DNA of 64,000 nucleotides from Aestuariivivens sediminicola (GTDB taxonomy: Bacteria > Bacteroidota > Bacteroidia > Flavobacteriales > Flavobacteriaceae). This document shows positions 9,173-19,301 of the stretch, in pieces. The position numbers and the translations under genes were made by a program. Below the pieces are notes generated by a model that saw nothing but the letters and a program-made list of their open reading frames with translations, had not been told where the DNA came from and made no database searches. Every line of letters begins with the position of its first letter. Position 1 is the stretch's first letter. The DNA is taken from assembly GCF_022662015.1 (NCBI RefSeq), contig NZ_JAKMCM010000003.1, forward strand, positions 454,408 through 518,407, read 5' to 3'.

Positions 9173-10402
9173 TTGAACAAACTTAAAATATTAAACGACC
9201 CAATTTACGGATTTATTACTATTCCGAATTCATTAATTTTCGATTTAATTCAACATAGATATTTTCAACGTTTACGGCGGATCAGCCAAATGGGTATGTC
9301 CTATCTGGTCTATCCGGGTGCGCATCATACGCGTTTTCATCATGCTATTGGATGTTTACATTTAATGCAAAAAGCTGTAACCGTCCTTCGATTTAAAGGG
9401 GTGGGCATTTCAAAACAAGAGGAACAGGCCTTATATGTTGCCATATTGTTGCACGATATTGGTCACGGACCATTTTCACATGCCATGGAACACAGCATTG
9501 TAAATGGGGTATCACATGAAGAAATTTCCTTGTTATTCATGGAACAGCTCAATTTGGAATTTAACTCCAAATTAAACCTTGCTATTCAAATTTTCAAAGG
9601 AGAATACCCCAGAAAATTTATGTGTCAACTCGTGGCAGGGCAATTAGATATGGATAGATCGGATTACCTGAAGCGCGATAGTTTTTACACGGGGGTTTCG
9701 GAAGGTAATATTAATAGTGAGCGCCTGATTACCATGTTACATGTGGTTAATGATGAACTGGTTGTTGAAGAAAAAGGCATTTACAGTGTCGAAAAATTCC
9801 TTATTGCCAGACGTTTTATGTACTGGCAGGTTTATTTACATAAAACAGGATTGGTGGCCGAGCAATTACTCATAAGGGTGCTGCAAAGAGCAAAGGAGCT
9901 CACCGGAAGAGGGATTCACCTTCCATCGAGTGAAGCCCTTGCCTTTTTTCTGAAACACGATATTAACGACCTTAATTTTAATCATGCTGTACTGAATGTT
10001 TTTGCACAATTGGATGATTATGATATCGTCTCGGCCATGAAAGAATGGCAAAAGGAAGATGATTTTGTATTGAAAAATTTGTGTAACATGATCATTAACA
10101 GAAACTTGTTAAAAATAAAGATCAAGGATGAACCGGTAAAGCACAAAACACTCCAGATGCATATAGATGATTTTGTAAAGACCTATGGCGTTTCTGATTA
10201 TGAAGCAAAATATTTTGTTTTTAATGGTGAGGTTTCGAATCAGGCCTATGAACCAAAACAGAAGGTAATTAACATTTTATATAAATCTGGTAAGATCGAA
10301 AATATTGATAACGTGTCGGTTAAGCTTAATTTACTGCCCTTATCAAAAACGGTAACAAAATATTATATCTGCTATCCTAAGGAAAAAGTAGAAATGGTAT
10401 GA
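9173..10402 (+). CDS. HD-domain phosphohydrolase
   Basis: A 409-residue protein of the HD superfamily with the SAMHD1-like/dGTPase-like arrangement. It shows R36-RISQMG, HHTRFHHAIG around residues 51-60, the metal-binding HD pair in LLHDIGHGPFSHAME (H94/D95), and a distal Asp in GQLDMDRSDYLKRDSF near 160-170. Bacterial relatives hydrolyse nucleotides, but the substrate of this subfamily is not known. TTG start, as no ATG lies nearby and MNKLKILNDPIYGFI is the conserved N-terminus. Divergent from porX. This adjacency is, from memory, common in flavobacteria. Confidence 0.88.
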   Translation: MNKLKILNDPIYGFITIPNSLIFDLIQHRYFQRLRRISQMGMSYLVYPGAHHTRFHHAIGCLHLMQKAVTVLRFKGVGISKQEEQALYVAILLHDIGHGPFSHAMEHSIVNGVSHEEISLLFMEQLNLEFNSKLNLAIQIFKGEYPRKFMCQLVAGQLDMDRSDYLKRDSFYTGVSEGNINSERLITMLHVVNDELVVEEKGIYSVEKFLIARRFMYWQVYLHKTGLVAEQLLIRVLQRAKELTGRGIHLPSSEALAFFLKHDINDLNFNHAVLNVFAQLDDYDIVSAMKEWQKEDDFVLKNLCNMIINRNLLKIKIKDEPVKHKTLQMHIDDFVKTYGVSDYEAKYFVFNGEVSNQAYEPKQKVINILYKSGKIENIDNVSVKLNLLPLSKTVTKYYICYPKEKVEMV

Positions 10403-10488
10403 AATTGATAGTGTTATTTCGGCATGTGGTTATAAATGTATCCTTTAATCCAAATCGTGGAATAGGCAATACTTTGGGACATTTTTCA

Positions 10489-10496
10489 TATTTTTG
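10489..10496 (+). promoter_or_regulatory. Probable -7 box of the lpx operon
   Basis: TATTTTTG fits TAnnTTTG. It covers the in-frame TTG at 10494, which argues against that TTG as the lpxD start and for the GTG at 10530. Confidence 0.4.
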
Positions 10497-10529
10497 CCAA
10501 AATTAAGCCAAACCAACAAACTATATCGT

Positions 10530-11558
10530 GTGAAATTTACGGCACAACAAATAGCAGAAATTTTAGAAGGTGATGTTGTAGGGAATGCTGAAGTGGAAGT
10601 TTCGAGGCTATCAAAAATTGAGGAGGGAACTGAAGGGTCCCTTACATTTCTTGCTAATCCAAAGTATACCCAATACATTTATTCTACAAAGGCCTCTGTC
10701 GCTATTGTGAATAAAACATTTGAACCGGAATATTCCATTGCTGCGACACTGATAAAAGTCGATGATGCCTATTCCGCATTCTCTAAAGTCCTGGAATATT
10801 ACAATCTCGTTAAACTCAACAAAACAGGAATAGAGCAGCCATCATTTATTTCGGAATCTTCAAAATATGGTGAAAATGTTTATATAGGCGCCTTTTCCTA
10901 TATAGGTGAAAATGTTGTTTTGGGGAATCAGGTAAAAGTATACCCGAATGTTTACATTGGCGATAATGTGGTGATCGGGGACAATACGGTTGTGTTTTCG
11001 GGATCTAAAATTTATTCCGAAACCGTTGTAGGTAAGCACTGCGTCATAAATTCTGGAGCCATAATCGGGGCAGACGGTTTTGGGTTTTCTCCGAACGAAA
11101 ATGGAGAGTACATAAAAGTGCCTCAAACGGGCAACGTCATTTTGGAAGATTATGTGGATATAGGCGCTGCAACAACGATAGACAGAGCGACCCTGGGATC
11201 GACGATAATCCGGAGAGGGGTTAAACTTGACAATCAGATTCAGATCGCGCATAATGTTGAAATTGGTAAAAACACAGTGATTGCAGCTCAAACAGGTATT
11301 GCGGGATCAACTAAAATTGGTGAAAATTGTCAGATTGGTGGTCAGGTAGGTATAGTTGGACATATTTCAATTGGAAACAACGTAAAGATACAAGCACAGT
11401 CGGGCATTATAAGAAATGTTAAGGACAATGAGATACTGCAGGGGTCACCAGCGCTTGGTTATGGCGATTTTAATAAGTCCTACGTGCATTTCAAAAATCT
11501 GCCGAAGATTGTCAAAGATATTAATGCTTTAGAAAAAAAATTGAATGGGAATAGTTAA
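10530..11558 (+). CDS. lpxD: UDP-3-O-(3-hydroxyacyl)glucosamine N-acyltransferase LpxD
   Basis: Third step of lipid A synthesis: adds the second hydroxyacyl chain to UDP-acyl-glucosamine. About 342 residues from the GTG at 10530, which gives the typical N-terminus ([13 protein letters not shown]). An N-terminal uridine-binding domain (about residues 1-100) is followed by a left-handed beta-helix of hexapeptide repeats ([18 protein letters not shown]). The active-site His lies in [14 protein letters not shown]. An upstream TTG at 10494 sits inside the promoter box. Its 3' end overlaps lpxC/fabZ by 14 bases, so the two are translationally linked. Confidence 0.94.
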   Translation: MKFTAQQIAEILEGDVVGNAEVEVSRLSKIEEGTEGSLTFLANPKYTQYIYSTKASVAIVNKTFEPEYSIAATLIKVDDAYSAFSKVLEYYNLVKLNKTGIEQPSFISESSKYGENVYIGAFSYIGENVVLGNQVKVYPNVYIGDNVVIGDNTVVFSGSKIYSETVVGKHCVINSGAIIGADGFGFSPNENGEYIKVPQTGNVILEDYVDIGAATTIDRATLGSTIIRRGVKLDNQIQIAHNVEIGKNTVIAAQTGIAGSTKIGENCQIGGQVGIVGHISIGNNVKIQAQSGIIRNVKDNEILQGSPALGYGDFNKSYVHFKNLPKIVKDINALEKKLNGNS

Positions 11559-12951
11559 TACAGATATTAAACAGAAAACCATACAGGAAGAAGTTTCATT
11601 AACCGGTGTTGGATTACATACCGGTAAGAATGTTACTTTAACTTTTAAATCGGCTCCTGCAAATTCGGGTTTATCATTTAAGCGCATAGACCTTGAGGGC
11701 GAGCCTGTTATTGAGGCCAATGCCCATTATGTGACCAATACACAACGCGGTACGTGTCTGGAAAAGAATGGGGTTATTATTCAGACATCGGAGCATGTTT
11801 TGGCAGCTTTAGTAGGTATGGATATCGATAACGCTGTTATTGAACTTAATGCCTCTGAACCGCCCATTATGGACGGTTCCTCCAAGTTTTTTGTCAAAGC
11901 CCTTGAGAAGGCCGGAATAGTTGAATTGGATGCTTTTAGAGAAGAGTTTGTTGTAACAGATATTGTGTCTTACACGGATGAAGAATCGGGCAGTGAAATT
12001 CTGGTGATGCCGGCAAAAGAATACCAAATCACCACTATGGTGGATTTTGGCACCAAAGTTTTAGGTACACAAAATGCGACTTTAAACCATATATCCGATT
12101 TTAAAAAAGATATTTCAAATTCACGAACGTTCAGCTTTTTGCATGAGATAGAAATGCTGCTTGAAAACGGGCTGATTAAAGGTGGGGATCTGAACAATGC
12201 AATTGTTTATGTGGATAAACCATTGTCTCCCAAAACGATGGATAAATTAAGGGTGGCTTTTAAAAAGGACAATATAGCGGTAAAGCCTAATGGAATTCTG
12301 GATAATTTAACCTTACACTATCCCAATGAAGCTGCCAGGCATAAATTGTTGGATGTCCTTGGAGATCTCGCATTAGTGGGGACGCGCATTCGAGGTAAGG
12401 TGATTGCCAACAAACCAGGACATTTTGTAAACACGCAGTTCGCCAAAAAACTATCAAAACTGATAAAAAATGAACGGCGGAATAATGTACCGAATATCGA
12501 TTTGAATCAGCCCCCATTAATGGATGTCACTCAAATCATGGCCATGTTACCTCACAGGCAGCCATTTTTATTGATTGACAAAGTTTTTGAACTTACCGAT
12601 AACTATGTGACGGCCTCAAAAAATGTTACCATGAACGAGGAGTTCTTTAAAGGACATTTTCCCGGGGCTCCTGTAATGCCTGGTGTTTTAATAGTTGAGG
12701 CCATGGCACAAACCGGAGGGATTTTAGTTTTGAACACGGTACCTGATCCCGAAAATTATTTAACATTTTTCATGAAAATGGACAATGTTAAATTTAAACA
12801 AAAAGTTATGCCAGGAGATACGTTAATTTTCAAATGTTCCTTAATAACTCCGATACGTCGCGGCATTTGTCATATGCAGGGATATGCCTATGCAAATGGG
12901 AAACTTTGTGCAGAGGCAGAACTTATGGCCCAGATCACGAAGGTAAAATAG
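11545..12951 (+). CDS. lpxC/fabZ: Bifunctional LpxC deacetylase / FabZ dehydratase
   Basis: A fusion of two enzymes. Residues 1-310 are LpxC, the zinc-dependent UDP-3-O-acyl-GlcNAc deacetylase that commits to lipid [11 protein letters not shown] near 21, SEHVLAAL with its zinc His near 79, MDGSS near 108. Residues about 325-468 are FabZ, the 3-hydroxyacyl-ACP dehydratase: [21 protein letters not shown] with the catalytic His, and [22 protein letters not shown] with the catalytic Glu. This fusion is known across Bacteroidota. It starts inside lpxD and lies 47 bases upstream of lpxA, so one transcript supplies acyl chains and uses them. Confidence 0.96.
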   Translation: MGIVNTDIKQKTIQEEVSLTGVGLHTGKNVTLTFKSAPANSGLSFKRIDLEGEPVIEANAHYVTNTQRGTCLEKNGVIIQTSEHVLAALVGMDIDNAVIELNASEPPIMDGSSKFFVKALEKAGIVELDAFREEFVVTDIVSYTDEESGSEILVMPAKEYQITTMVDFGTKVLGTQNATLNHISDFKKDISNSRTFSFLHEIEMLLENGLIKGGDLNNAIVYVDKPLSPKTMDKLRVAFKKDNIAVKPNGILDNLTLHYPNEAARHKLLDVLGDLALVGTRIRGKVIANKPGHFVNTQFAKKLSKLIKNERRNNVPNIDLNQPPLMDVTQIMAMLPHRQPFLLIDKVFELTDNYVTASKNVTMNEEFFKGHFPGAPVMPGVLIVEAMAQTGGILVLNTVPDPENYLTFFMKMDNVKFKQKVMPGDTLIFKCSLITPIRRGICHMQGYAYANGKLCAEAELMAQITKVK

Positions 12952-12998
12952 CGTTGGTGGACCATTTACACTTTTAAAAAATTTAATTTCTAAAAAAA

Positions 12999-13784
12999 AT
13001 GAATCAACCTTTGGCATATGTGCATCCCGGAGCTAAAATCGCGAAAAATGTCGTTATTGAACCTTTTACTACCATTCATAACAATGTCAAGATTGGTGAA
13101 GGGACCTGGATAGGCAGTAATGTTACCATCATGGAAGGTGCTCGAATAGGTAAGAATTGTAATATATTTCCTGGTGCGGTTATTTCAGCGGTACCCCAGG
13201 ATTTAAAATACAATGATGAGGAAACTACAGTTGAGATCGGAGACAATGTAACCATTAGAGAATGTGTGACCATTAATAGAGGTACGGCGGATAGAATGAA
13301 AACCGTCATTGGAAATAATTGTCTCATTATGGCCTATTGCCATATTGCCCACGACTGTATTGTGGGTAATAACTGTATATTCTCTAATAATAGCACATTA
13401 GCAGGACACATTACCATAGGCGATTATGTGGTCTTAGCCGGGATGACCGCTGTACATCAATTTTGTTCTATTGGAAACCATGCCTTCGTAACAGGCGGAT
13501 CGTTGGTTCGCAAGGATGTGCCTCCCTATGTAAAGGCCGCTCGCGAGCCTTTATCCTATGTGGGGATTAATTCAGTTGGATTACGTAGACGCGGATTCAC
13601 ATCAGAAAAGATACGTGAAATTCAGAATATTTTCAGAATATTATATCAAAAGAACTATAACAATACCCAGGCGGCGGAAATCATAGAAGCCGAAATGGAG
13701 GCAACACCGGAACGCGATGAGATCCTTCAGTTTATTAAGAATTCGCATCGCGGTATTATGAAAGGCTATTTCAAATCAAATTAA
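12999..13784 (+). CDS. lpxA: UDP-N-acetylglucosamine acyltransferase LpxA
   Basis: First step of lipid A synthesis: transfers a 3-hydroxyacyl chain from ACP to UDP-GlcNAc. The 261 residues match the family. Hexapeptide repeats fill residues 5-180, with the catalytic His in YCHIAHDCIVGNNCIF near residue 118 and the helical C-terminus from about 190 (SVGLRRRGFTSEKIREIQNIFRI). It sits between lpxC/fabZ and efp, four bases before the latter. Confidence 0.96.
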   Translation: MNQPLAYVHPGAKIAKNVVIEPFTTIHNNVKIGEGTWIGSNVTIMEGARIGKNCNIFPGAVISAVPQDLKYNDEETTVEIGDNVTIRECVTINRGTADRMKTVIGNNCLIMAYCHIAHDCIVGNNCIFSNNSTLAGHITIGDYVVLAGMTAVHQFCSIGNHAFVTGGSLVRKDVPPYVKAAREPLSYVGINSVGLRRRGFTSEKIREIQNIFRILYQKNYNNTQAAEIIEAEMEATPERDEILQFIKNSHRGIMKGYFKSN

Positions 13785-13788
13785 ATAT

Positions 13789-14355
13789 ATGGCAAGTACA
13801 AGTGATATTAGAAACGGATTATGCATTAAGTATAATAATGATATTTATAAAATTGTGGAGTTTTTGCATGTCAAGCCAGGTAAGGGACCTGCTTTTGTAA
13901 GAACAAAATTGAAAAGTGTAACGACGGGAAAAGTAATTGATAATACATTTTCTGCAGGTCATAAAATAGAAGATGTTCGGGTTGAAACACATAAGTTTCA
14001 ATATTTATATAATGATGGGGAGTTATATCATTTTATGAACACCGAAGATTACACGCAGATACAATTACAAGAAGCTGTTTTGGATAGACCGGATTTAATG
14101 AAAGAGGGTGAAATTGTTACCGTGTTGATAAATACTGAAGACAATATGCCGCTTTCGGTAGAAATGCCTTCGAGTGTTATCCTGGAAATCACACACACTG
14201 AACCCGGAGTTCGAGGCAATACGGCCACAAATGCAACAAAACCGGCTACGGTAGAAACTGGAGCGGAAGTTAATGTTCCTTTATTTATCAATGAAGGCGA
14301 CAAGATTAGAATAGAAACTGAAAAAGGAACCTATAAGGAACGGATCAAGGAATAG
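13789..14355 (+). CDS. efp: Elongation factor P
   Basis: Ribosome-associated factor that relieves stalling at polyproline stretches. The 188 residues and three-domain beta fold are typical. The loop that reaches the peptidyl-transferase centre is KPGKGPAFVRTK with Lys32 at its tip, the position modified in species that carry EpmA/EpmB. The C-terminal signature TGAEVNVPLFINEGDKIRIETEKGTY is present. It starts four bases after lpxA, so it is in the lpx operon. Confidence 0.97.
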   Translation: MASTSDIRNGLCIKYNNDIYKIVEFLHVKPGKGPAFVRTKLKSVTTGKVIDNTFSAGHKIEDVRVETHKFQYLYNDGELYHFMNTEDYTQIQLQEAVLDRPDLMKEGEIVTVLINTEDNMPLSVEMPSSVILEITHTEPGVRGNTATNATKPATVETGAEVNVPLFINEGDKIRIETEKGTYKERIKE

Positions 14356-14421
14356 TGCTTATAAAAGGTCTGTCGAAATGGCTACAGCATGTTTAACTTC
14401 AGTTGATTTTAAAACTAAAAC

Positions 14422-15360
14422 GTGAAATTCCCAAAACAATATACTCTAAAGGAGATAGCGACATTAATTGGATGCAATTATATTGGTGCAGATAATTTTC
14501 CGGTATTAGGCATGAATGAAATTCATGTTGTGGAACCGGGGGATATCGTATTTGTTGATCATCCAAAATATTACGATAAAGCCCTACAGTCTTCGGCTAC
14601 CGTCGTCCTCATAAATAAAGAGGTAGAATGCCCTGAAGGGAAAGCATTGTTGGTGAGTGATGATCCATTTCGCGATTTCAATAAACTAACCCAATACTTT
14701 AAACCCTTTAAACCTGCCGTACAATCCATTTCAGAATCTGCGGTAATCGGTGAACATACGATTATCCAGCCAAATTGTGTTATAGGACACAATGTGGTCA
14801 TAGGAAAGCATTGCGTTATTCATCCGAACGTTTGTATTTACGATGACACTATTATAGGAGATCATGTTACCATTCATGCAGGCACTGTCCTGGGAGCAAG
14901 TGCATTTTATTACAAAAAGCGCCCGGAAGGATTTGATCAATTGTTATCGGGTGGTAGGGTAGTTATTAAAAACGATGTTCATATCGGTGCATTATGCACC
15001 ATAGATCGCGGTGTTACGGGAGATACCATTATTGGAGAGGGATCAAAATTGGATAATCAAATTCAAATTGGACATGATACGGTGATCGGAAAAAAATGCT
15101 TGATTGCATCACAAGTGGGTATTGCAGGTTGTGTAATTATTGAAGACGAAGTTACGATATGGGGTCAGGTAGGCAGTACGAGTGCCATCACTATTGGTGA
15201 AAAAGCTGTCATTTTAGCCCAGTCAGGAATCAGCAAATCTCTGGAGGGGCATAAAACATATTTTGGTTATCCGGCTGAAGAATCGAGACTGAAATTAAAG
15301 GAATTGGCACTAATTAAAAAAATCCCGGAAATATTAGAGCAATTAAAAAACAGAAAGTAG
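14422..15360 (+). CDS. LpxD-like N-acyltransferase (second copy)
   Basis: A 312-residue hexapeptide-repeat protein with the LpxD two-part layout: an N-terminal domain to about residue 95, then a left-handed beta-helix, then a helical tail ([23 protein letters not shown]). It keeps the LpxD active-site region, [14 protein letters not shown], so it could be catalytic. It differs from the lpxD at 10530 by shorter length and an insertion after [19 protein letters not shown] start ([17 protein letters not shown]). Whether it uses a different acyl-ACP or sugar, or has another role, cannot be told from sequence. It lies between efp and sucD. Confidence 0.85.
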   Translation: MKFPKQYTLKEIATLIGCNYIGADNFPVLGMNEIHVVEPGDIVFVDHPKYYDKALQSSATVVLINKEVECPEGKALLVSDDPFRDFNKLTQYFKPFKPAVQSISESAVIGEHTIIQPNCVIGHNVVIGKHCVIHPNVCIYDDTIIGDHVTIHAGTVLGASAFYYKKRPEGFDQLLSGGRVVIKNDVHIGALCTIDRGVTGDTIIGEGSKLDNQIQIGHDTVIGKKCLIASQVGIAGCVIIEDEVTIWGQVGSTSAITIGEKAVILAQSGISKSLEGHKTYFGYPAEESRLKLKELALIKKIPEILEQLKNRK

Positions 15361-15385
15361 ACTTTATTAAACCATTTCTAAATAC

Positions 15386-15393
15386 TACTTTTG
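15386..15393 (+). promoter_or_regulatory. Probable -7 promoter box before sucD
   Basis: TACTTTTG fits TAnnTTTG, 37 bases before the sucD ATG. No clear -33 element was found. Confidence 0.35.
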
Positions 15394-15430
15394 TGACGCC
15401 TTTTAAAATGATTAAATAAATAAGAAAAAC

Positions 15431-16303
15431 ATGAGTGTTTTAGTAAATAAGAATTCCAAAATAATTGTACAGGGTTTTACTGGTAGTGAAGGAACGTTCC
15501 ATGCCGGACAGATGATTGAATACGGTACAAATGTAGTTGGCGGTGTAACACCCGGAAAGGGTGGTCAAACCCATTTAGGTAAACCCGTCTTTAATACCGT
15601 CAAGGAAGCGGTAGAACAGGTTGGTGCGGATACGACCATTATTTTTGTGCCTCCGGCCTTTGCCGCTGATGCCATTATGGAAGCCGCTGATGCCGGTATT
15701 AAGGTGATTATTACTATTACGGAAGGCATTCCTGTTGCGGATATGATCATCGCTTCAAACTATTTAAAGAATAAGGATTGTCGCTTAGTTGGTCCAAATT
15801 GTCCGGGTGTTATTACTCCTGAAGAGGCAAAAGTTGGTATTATGCCGGGGTTTGTATTTAAAAAAGGCAAGGTTGGTATAGTCTCTAAATCTGGAACATT
15901 GACATATGAAGCTGCAGATCAGGTTGTTAAACAGGGCTTGGGGATCACTACAGCCATTGGTATTGGCGGTGATCCTATTATCGGTACGACTACCAAAGAA
16001 GCCGTCGAACTGCTTGTAAACGATCCGGAGACCGAAGCTGTGGTGATGATTGGCGAAATAGGTGGGCAATTGGAAGCCGATGCCGCGAATTGGTATAAAG
16101 ACAGTGGAAGTAAGAAGCCAATCGTAGGGTTCATAGCAGGAGAAACTGCTCCGGCCGGCCGCACTATGGGACATGCCGGCGCTATTGTCGGTGGTAGTGA
16201 TGATACCGCCCAGGCAAAAAAGAAAATTATGAGAGCCTGTGGAATTCATGTTGTAGATTCCCCGGCGGAAATAGGAAAAAAGGTCGCTGAAGTATTATCT
16301 TAG
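15431..16303 (+). CDS. sucD: Succinyl-CoA ligase, alpha subunit
   Basis: Alpha subunit of the TCA-cycle enzyme that makes ATP or GTP from succinyl-CoA. The 290 residues are typical. The N-terminal CoA-binding Rossmann domain holds GFTGSEGTFHAGQM and GVTPGKGGQTHLG. VGPNCPGVITP is near residue 120. The phosphorylated His is H248 in TMGHAGAIVGG. The beta subunit (sucC) is not adjacent, which is usual in flavobacteria. A terminator follows at 16326. Confidence 0.97.
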   Translation: MSVLVNKNSKIIVQGFTGSEGTFHAGQMIEYGTNVVGGVTPGKGGQTHLGKPVFNTVKEAVEQVGADTTIIFVPPAFAADAIMEAADAGIKVIITITEGIPVADMIIASNYLKNKDCRLVGPNCPGVITPEEAKVGIMPGFVFKKGKVGIVSKSGTLTYEAADQVVKQGLGITTAIGIGGDPIIGTTTKEAVELLVNDPETEAVVMIGEIGGQLEADAANWYKDSGSKKPIVGFIAGETAPAGRTMGHAGAIVGGSDDTAQAKKKIMRACGIHVVDSPAEIGKKVAEVLS

Positions 16304-16325
16304 AAAACCCTTTTTAAAAGATATG

Positions 16326-16352
16326 AACCTCACATTTTTTGTGGGGTTTTTT
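16326..16352 (+). terminator. Intrinsic terminator after sucD
   Basis: An 8-bp stem AACCTCAC / GTGGGGTT with one G-T pair and a 7-base loop, followed by TTTT. It lies 22 bases after the sucD stop. Confidence 0.8.
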
Positions 16353-16375
16353 AATATATACAATTTTGTTATTAG

Positions 16376-16383
16376 TATATTTG
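16376..16383 (+). promoter_or_regulatory. Probable -7 promoter box before fabG
   Basis: TATATTTG fits TAnnTTTG, 35 bases before the fabG ATG and just after the sucD terminator. Confidence 0.45.
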
Positions 16384-16418
16384 ATTTTTAATCATTTCAT
16401 TAAAAACAATTACCGAAC

Positions 16419-17165
16419 ATGAAAATCTTAGAAGGAAAAACAGCTATTGTTACTGGGGCCAGCAGAGGCATAGGCAAAGGTATCGCGCAGGTCTTTGCAG
16501 ATCATGGAGCGAATGTCGCGTTTACTTACAGTTCTTCAGTTGATGCTGCTAAAGCATTGGAGGATGAATTGATAGCCAAAGGGGTTAAGGCAAAGGGATA
16601 TCAAAGTAATGCCGCGAGTTTTGATGAAGCTCAAAAATTGGCGGAAGATGTGGTTGCAGAATTTGGAAGTATAGATATTTTAGTAAACAATGCTGGTATT
16701 ACAAAAGATAATCTTCTTATGCGCATTACAGAAGAAGATTTTGACAAGGTTATTGAGGTCAACCTTAAATCGGTATTCAACATGACCAAGGCTGTTCAGC
16801 GGACCATGTTGAAACAACGTAAAGGATCGATCATCAATATGAGTTCGGTTGTTGGTGTTAAAGGTAATGCAGGACAAACCAATTATGCTGCATCCAAGGC
16901 TGGAATTATTGGGTTCTCAAAATCCGTAGCCTTAGAACTGGGATCAAGAAATATAAGGAGTAATGTGGTTGCTCCCGGATTTATAGAGACCGAGATGACT
17001 GCGAAACTTGATGAAAATGTTGTGAAAGGATGGCGCGATGCTATTCCATTGAAACGTGGTGGAACTCCGGAAGATATCGCCAATGTTTGTGTCTTTCTGG
17101 CCAGCGACATGAGTGCCTATGTTACAGGGCAAACACTTAATGTGGATGGCGGAATGTTGACGTAG
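16419..17165 (+). CDS. fabG: 3-oxoacyl-ACP reductase FabG
   Basis: NADPH-dependent reduction of 3-oxoacyl-ACP in fatty acid elongation. A 248-residue classical short-chain dehydrogenase: TGASRGIG cofactor motif near residue 13, NNAGIT near 90, catalytic Ser in NMSSVVG near 142, Y156 and K160 in YAASKAG, and the C-terminal VDGGMLT. The match to true FabG over its full length makes another SDR role less likely. It has its own promoter box, after the sucD terminator. Confidence 0.93.
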   Translation: MKILEGKTAIVTGASRGIGKGIAQVFADHGANVAFTYSSSVDAAKALEDELIAKGVKAKGYQSNAASFDEAQKLAEDVVAEFGSIDILVNNAGITKDNLLMRITEEDFDKVIEVNLKSVFNMTKAVQRTMLKQRKGSIINMSSVVGVKGNAGQTNYAASKAGIIGFSKSVALELGSRNIRSNVVAPGFIETEMTAKLDENVVKGWRDAIPLKRGGTPEDIANVCVFLASDMSAYVTGQTLNVDGGMLT

Positions 17166-17256
17166 AACGTCATTTTTGAATTGCCATATGAAATGTCATA
17201 AAGTATCGTGTCCATCCTCGCAGAAATAGAATGGAAGCGTCCTAATCCGTAGATTA

Positions 17257-19290
17257 ATGAATTCGGAAACCCTCTTGTTGATTATATTAGCCGGAATTAC
17301 TGCCATTTTGTTAGCGGGGTTTCAATATTTTAGAAAATCAAAAAGCATGTCTAAACAGAACATGCTTTTTATGTTTTTAAGATTTATATCTTTTTTTTCA
17401 ATTGGCTTATTGCTTATTAATCCGAAATTTGAACAGATTTCTAAGTCTATAGAGAAACCGAATTTAATTGTAGCTGTCGATAATTCTAACTCCGTTAATT
17501 ATTTAGATCAGGAAGAAAATGTCGAAAATTTAGTTCAACTGATTGCTAATAACAAGGTGTTAGCAGATAAGTTCAATATAGATTTTTATGCCTTTGGAAA
17601 TGAGCTTAAAAACTTAGATTCTCTTGCATTTTTAGACAAACAAACGAATATAGATAAGGTATTCAATCAACTGAATCAGGTATATAAAAACAGCAGCTCA
17701 CCAACACTTATAATCACTGATGGGAATCAGACCTATGGCAATGATTATGAATTTTCATTTTCGAAATACAAGCAACCGATTTATCCGGTAATTTTAGGCG
17801 ATACGATTACCTATACCGATTTAAAAATTCAACAGCTTAACGTCAACAAGTATGCCTTTTTAAAAAATCAATTTCCTGTTGAAGCTATATTAATGTATAA
17901 CGGCAATGAAAATATCGATTCCAGGTTTGTCGTTTACAGAGGGAATAATGTCCTTTATTCTCAAAACCTCAGTTTTACGAAATCCGATAATTCAAGAGTC
18001 ATTAATTTCACTTTGCCGGCTTCGAATGTTGGAGTGACTTCATATAGGGCATCATTAATACCATTGGAGATTGAAAAAAATAAGTTAAATAATACAAGGG
18101 AATTTGCGGTAGATATTATTGACCAGAAAACAAAAATAGCCATAGTCAGTAGTTTTTTACATCCCGATTTAGGCGTATTTAAAAAAACGATAGAACGTAA
18201 TGAACAACGCTCGGTATCCTTTTTAGAGCCACAACAGTTAATAGATGAAATAGATGATTTTCAGTTAGTTATATTATATCAACCTAACTATGAGTTTAAA
18301 GCACTGATGGAGGAGTTGAATACTTCCAATAAGAATAAATGGATTGTTGTAGGGACTAAAACCGACTTGGAATTTTTAAATAGTGTCACTACCTACTTTC
18401 AACATGAAATTACCGGACAGTTGGAGGAGTACCAGGCCGAACTGAATATGAATTATACACCGTTTATGGTTGATGATATTAATTTTGAATCATTACCACC
18501 CTTGAGGTCAAGTTACGGCACCCTGAATTTTAATATTCCTTTCGAAACCATACTGACCAAAACCATTAATGGTATAAATACTTTTGAGCCTTTGCTCGCC
18601 ACTTTTGATACCAATTCTAGAAGAGAGGCCATCCTTTTGGGAGAGAATCTATGGCAATGGAGGGCACAGAGTTTTGTTATGTCTAAATCCTTCAATCCCT
18701 TTGATGATTTTATTAGCAAAATTATTCAATATTTATCCACAAATACACAGAGAACACGCCTAAACCTGGATTATGAAACATTTTATAATGGCAGTACAAG
18801 TGTCATTGTAAAAGCCCAATATTTTGATAAGAACTATCAGTTTGATCCGAGAGAATCCTTGACGATCACGATAAAAGACGAGGTGTCTGAAGACATGCAA
18901 ACCATACCCCTGGTACTCAAAAAAAACAGTTATGAAGTCGATTTGAGTAACTTACCACCATCGAAATATGCATTTTCAGTTAGCGCCGCCGGTGACAACA
19001 TATCTAAATCAGGAACCTTTCAAATTCTGGAATATAATGTGGAGCAACAATTTTTAAATGCCAATGTTATGAAGTTGCAACGGCTGGCTGCAGAAAGTTC
19101 AGGGAAAAGTTATTTTATCGAAGATGCAGCAGATGTCATACAGGATTTAATCGTTGACAATCGGTATTTACCTATTCAGAAAAGACATAAAAATAGCTTA
19201 CCTTTGATAGATTGGAAATACCTACTTTTGATTATTGTTTTAAGCTTATCGATAGAGTGGTTTATAAGAAAATATAACGGATTAATTTAA
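17257..19290 (+). CDS. Large membrane-anchored protein, VWA-like, unknown role
   Basis: A 677-residue protein with two N-terminal membrane segments (about residues 4-21 and 34-54), a large extracytoplasmic region and a C-terminal membrane segment (about 651-670). After the second segment, LIVAVDNSNSV near residue 72 and PTLIITDGNQTYG near 148 resemble a von Willebrand A fold with a MIDAS-like DxSxS in altered form (DNSNS). The C-terminal periplasmic part looks beta-rich. This layout resembles Bat-type or glutamine-amidotransferase-like membrane proteins of Bacteroidota. It is 11 bases upstream of the prohibitin-like gene, so they are probably one unit. Confidence 0.75.
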   Translation: MNSETLLLIILAGITAILLAGFQYFRKSKSMSKQNMLFMFLRFISFFSIGLLLINPKFEQISKSIEKPNLIVAVDNSNSVNYLDQEENVENLVQLIANNKVLADKFNIDFYAFGNELKNLDSLAFLDKQTNIDKVFNQLNQVYKNSSSPTLIITDGNQTYGNDYEFSFSKYKQPIYPVILGDTITYTDLKIQQLNVNKYAFLKNQFPVEAILMYNGNENIDSRFVVYRGNNVLYSQNLSFTKSDNSRVINFTLPASNVGVTSYRASLIPLEIEKNKLNNTREFAVDIIDQKTKIAIVSSFLHPDLGVFKKTIERNEQRSVSFLEPQQLIDEIDDFQLVILYQPNYEFKALMEELNTSNKNKWIVVGTKTDLEFLNSVTTYFQHEITGQLEEYQAELNMNYTPFMVDDINFESLPPLRSSYGTLNFNIPFETILTKTINGINTFEPLLATFDTNSRREAILLGENLWQWRAQSFVMSKSFNPFDDFISKIIQYLSTNTQRTRLNLDYETFYNGSTSVIVKAQYFDKNYQFDPRESLTITIKDEVSEDMQTIPLVLKKNSYEVDLSNLPPSKYAFSVSAAGDNISKSGTFQILEYNVEQQFLNANVMKLQRLAAESSGKSYFIEDAADVIQDLIVDNRYLPIQKRHKNSLPLIDWKYLLLIIVLSLSIEWFIRKYNGLI

Positions 19291-19301
19291 ATAGATATAG
19301 A

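Noticed and set aside
10494..10529. TTG start 36 bases before the chosen lpxD start
   Set aside because: The TTG lies within the TATTTTTG promoter box and the extra residues do not match LpxD.
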